DNA from: CAZTTG01 sp964615935
Lineage (GTDB): Bacteria > Planctomycetota > UBA1135 > GCA-002686595
Reading direction: 5' to 3'
NCBI GenBank assembly: GCA_964615935.1
Contig: CAZTTG010000014.1
Coordinates: 16,012 to 80,011 of the forward strand
DNA length: 64,000 nucleotides
The translations under genes were made by a program, and so were the position numbers. Each line of letters opens with the position of its first letter. Within the stretch, counting starts at the first letter, position 1. Below are positions 62,944 through 64,000 of the stretch, one piece after another. Below the pieces are notes generated by a model. That model was not told where the DNA came from and searched no databases. It worked only from the letters and a program-made list of their open reading frames with translations.

Positions 62944-63759
62944 ATGAAGGTGTCCGACATCATGACCTCCGACCCCCTGTGCGTGGAGATGCAGGAGGGG
63001 CTGGAGAGGGCGGTCCAGCTGATCGAGAAGGCCGGGGTCCGGCACCTGCCGGTCCTGGAGGAGGGGCGCCTGAGGGGCGTGATCTCCCAGCGGGACGTCC
63101 TGGGCACGGACCGCTGGTACGCCCGGGGCCCGGCGCGCGAGAGGCCCGCCGGGGACCGCTCGAGCCGGCGCATCTCGGACCTGGTCTCCGAGAGCCCCTT
63201 CACCATCGGCCCCGACGAGATGGCCGTGGCCGCCATCGAGCTCATGCTCCAGAAGAAGATCGGCTGCCTGCCGGTTCTGCGGGACGACGCCCTGGTGGGC
63301 ATCCTCTCCGAGTACGACGTGCTGGAGGCCTTCGCGGGGATGTGCGCGGCGGAGGATACCCCCGCCGACCTGGATCCCCCGGTGTCCAAGCGCATGACCC
63401 GCAACCTGGTCCAGGTCTCGCCCAAGACCTCGCGGGAGGAGGCCCAGGAGGTCTGCCGCACGGGCGACTTCCGGCACCTCCTGGTCATGGTCGAGGACGA
63501 GCTGGTGGGGCTGGTCTCCGACCGCGACCTGCGAACGGCCGAGGGGCTGAACCTGCAGCCGGGCCTCTCGGTGCAGCTCGTGATGACGCGGGTCATCCGG
63601 GACATCCACCCCGAGGCGAGGCTGTCCCAGGCGGCGAGGATGATGCGGCGGCACGGGATCTCGTGCCTGCCCGTGGTGCAGGACGAGAGGCCGGTGGGGA
63701 TCCTGACGACCACGGATCTCCTGCTGCATTGCATGACGGCCTTCCCGGACGTGGAGTAG
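62944..63759 (+). CDS. Four-CBS-domain protein 2
   Basis: This 271-residue protein is homologous to the CBS protein at 61711. It shares the starts M-K-V-S-D-I-M and R-I-S-D-L-V, K-R-M-T-R-N-L and V-M-T-R-V-I, and the segments G-V-R-H-L-P-V-L, I-G-C-L-P-V-L and I-S-C-L-P-V-V. It thus contains two Bateman modules and probably senses nucleotides. No effector domain is attached. The duplication with an opposite-strand thiamine-type gene between the copies suggests an old local duplication. Confidence 0.9.
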   Translation: MKVSDIMTSDPLCVEMQEGLERAVQLIEKAGVRHLPVLEEGRLRGVISQRDVLGTDRWYARGPARERPAGDRSSRRISDLVSESPFTIGPDEMAVAAIELMLQKKIGCLPVLRDDALVGILSEYDVLEAFAGMCAAEDTPADLDPPVSKRMTRNLVQVSPKTSREEAQEVCRTGDFRHLLVMVEDELVGLVSDRDLRTAEGLNLQPGLSVQLVMTRVIRDIHPEARLSQAARMMRRHGISCLPVVQDERPVGILTTTDLLLHCMTAFPDVE

Positions 63760-63765
63760 GGAGGA

Positions 63766-63863
63766 GGGCAGACTCCTCTGCCCGCGCGGCAAGCTTGCCG
63801 CGCCGGCGCCGAGTGGCGCCGTAACGTCACGCTCGGTGCGCGAAGCGCACCGAGCATGTGGCG
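63766..63863. repeat. Cluster of four strong hairpins
   Basis: Four near-contiguous perfect stems follow the CBS gene: 63766-63783 (7 bp), palindrome 63784-63803 (20 bases), 63804-63821 (7 bp) and 63831-63855 (11 bp with a GAA loop). The last is extended by a further outer stem to about 63863. They may serve as a terminator or structured RNA, or be a repetitive extragenic element. Confidence 0.7.
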
Positions 63864-64000
63864 TGATCATCGGTCGAACCGTCCGACGCCGCAGTTGCGC
63901 AGGCCATGCCCAACGGCAGCAGAAACCGCTCGTGGGGGCAGGAACCCCGCGGGCGTCCCGGCAGGCTGTGACGAGGCCGCGCCCGCTCCGCGGGCGCTCG
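63864..64000. other. End of window, no gene recognised
   Basis: After the hairpins there is GC-rich DNA with short inverted segments (for example ggggcaggaacccc near 63937). No credible coding frame, tRNA or known RNA motif was seen; a gene may begin beyond the window. Confidence 0.4.

Overview
This is a GC-rich (about 70%) chromosomal window, gene-dense and mostly single-copy chromosomal in character. Three things point to Planctomycetota. Two secreted proteins (13474-15228 and 33454-36429) end in the Y-C-x-x-K-x-N-S-Q-G module common in that phylum. An ECF sigma factor is fused to a membrane anchor. There are many large secreted proteins of unknown function, with Gly-rich, FG-GAP, beta-helix and carboxypeptidase-regulatory-like architectures. 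The organism appears to use selenocysteine: two short genes each carry one in-frame TGA at a redox-active position. Taxonomy is an inference; no rRNA gene is present. LAYOUT. 1-500: end of a cobalamin adenosyltransferase and an acylphosphatase. 514-7271 (minus): a beta-helix secreted protein, then a TonB receptor / YfiR-like / hybrid histidine kinase operon, with an 18-G tract upstream. 7502-15228 (minus): two tandem secreted repeat proteins and an FG-GAP protein. 15357-19744 (minus): cobalamin-dependent methionine synthase behind an ArsR-methyltransferase fusion. 19842-22727 (minus): a Gly-rich lipoprotein gene broken by two compensating single-base shifts. 22993-27437 (minus): DUF6624-like lipoprotein, Smr protein, GT-C glycosyltransferase with TPRs, FKBP lipoprotein, phosphate acetyltransferase. 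27700-29374 (plus): PEGA protein, a MITE-like element, pyroglutamyl peptidase and an ArsC-family selenoprotein. 29382-36429 (minus): three secreted proteins including two putative metallopeptidases. 36802-37020: SelW-like selenoprotein with a clear bacterial SECIS hairpin. 37547-45999 (plus): a large secreted protein, two sulfatase-fold lipoproteins, a second MITE-like element, pyruvate kinase. 46012-48633 (minus): sigma factor-membrane fusion. 48842-51982 (plus): MinD/FlhG-like and ParA ATPases and small associated proteins. 52146-54177 (plus): a more AT-rich island with an AbiE-like pair (nuclease-fold/winged-helix protein plus nucleotidyltransferase). 54464-58793: hypothetical secreted proteins, a thioredoxin-fold protein and an aminotransferase. 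58803-61535 (minus): a BlaR1-ExbD-like fusion / BlaI / thioredoxin operon with a perfect BlaI-type palindrome upstream. 61711-63759: two four-CBS proteins around a thiamine-binding-type protein. 63760-64000: a run of four strong hairpins. The main functional themes are envelope sensing and regulation (TonB-YfiR-kinase, anchored sigma factor, BlaR/BlaI), one-carbon and cobalamin metabolism, selenium-dependent redox proteins and cell-surface secreted proteins. The strongest candidates for new biology are the two selenoproteins, the membrane-anchored sigma factor, the YfiR/CHASE8 hybrid kinase operon, the nuclease-fold AbiE-like pair, and two unrelated short elements each inserted at a CTAG that contains the stop codon of the upstream gene.
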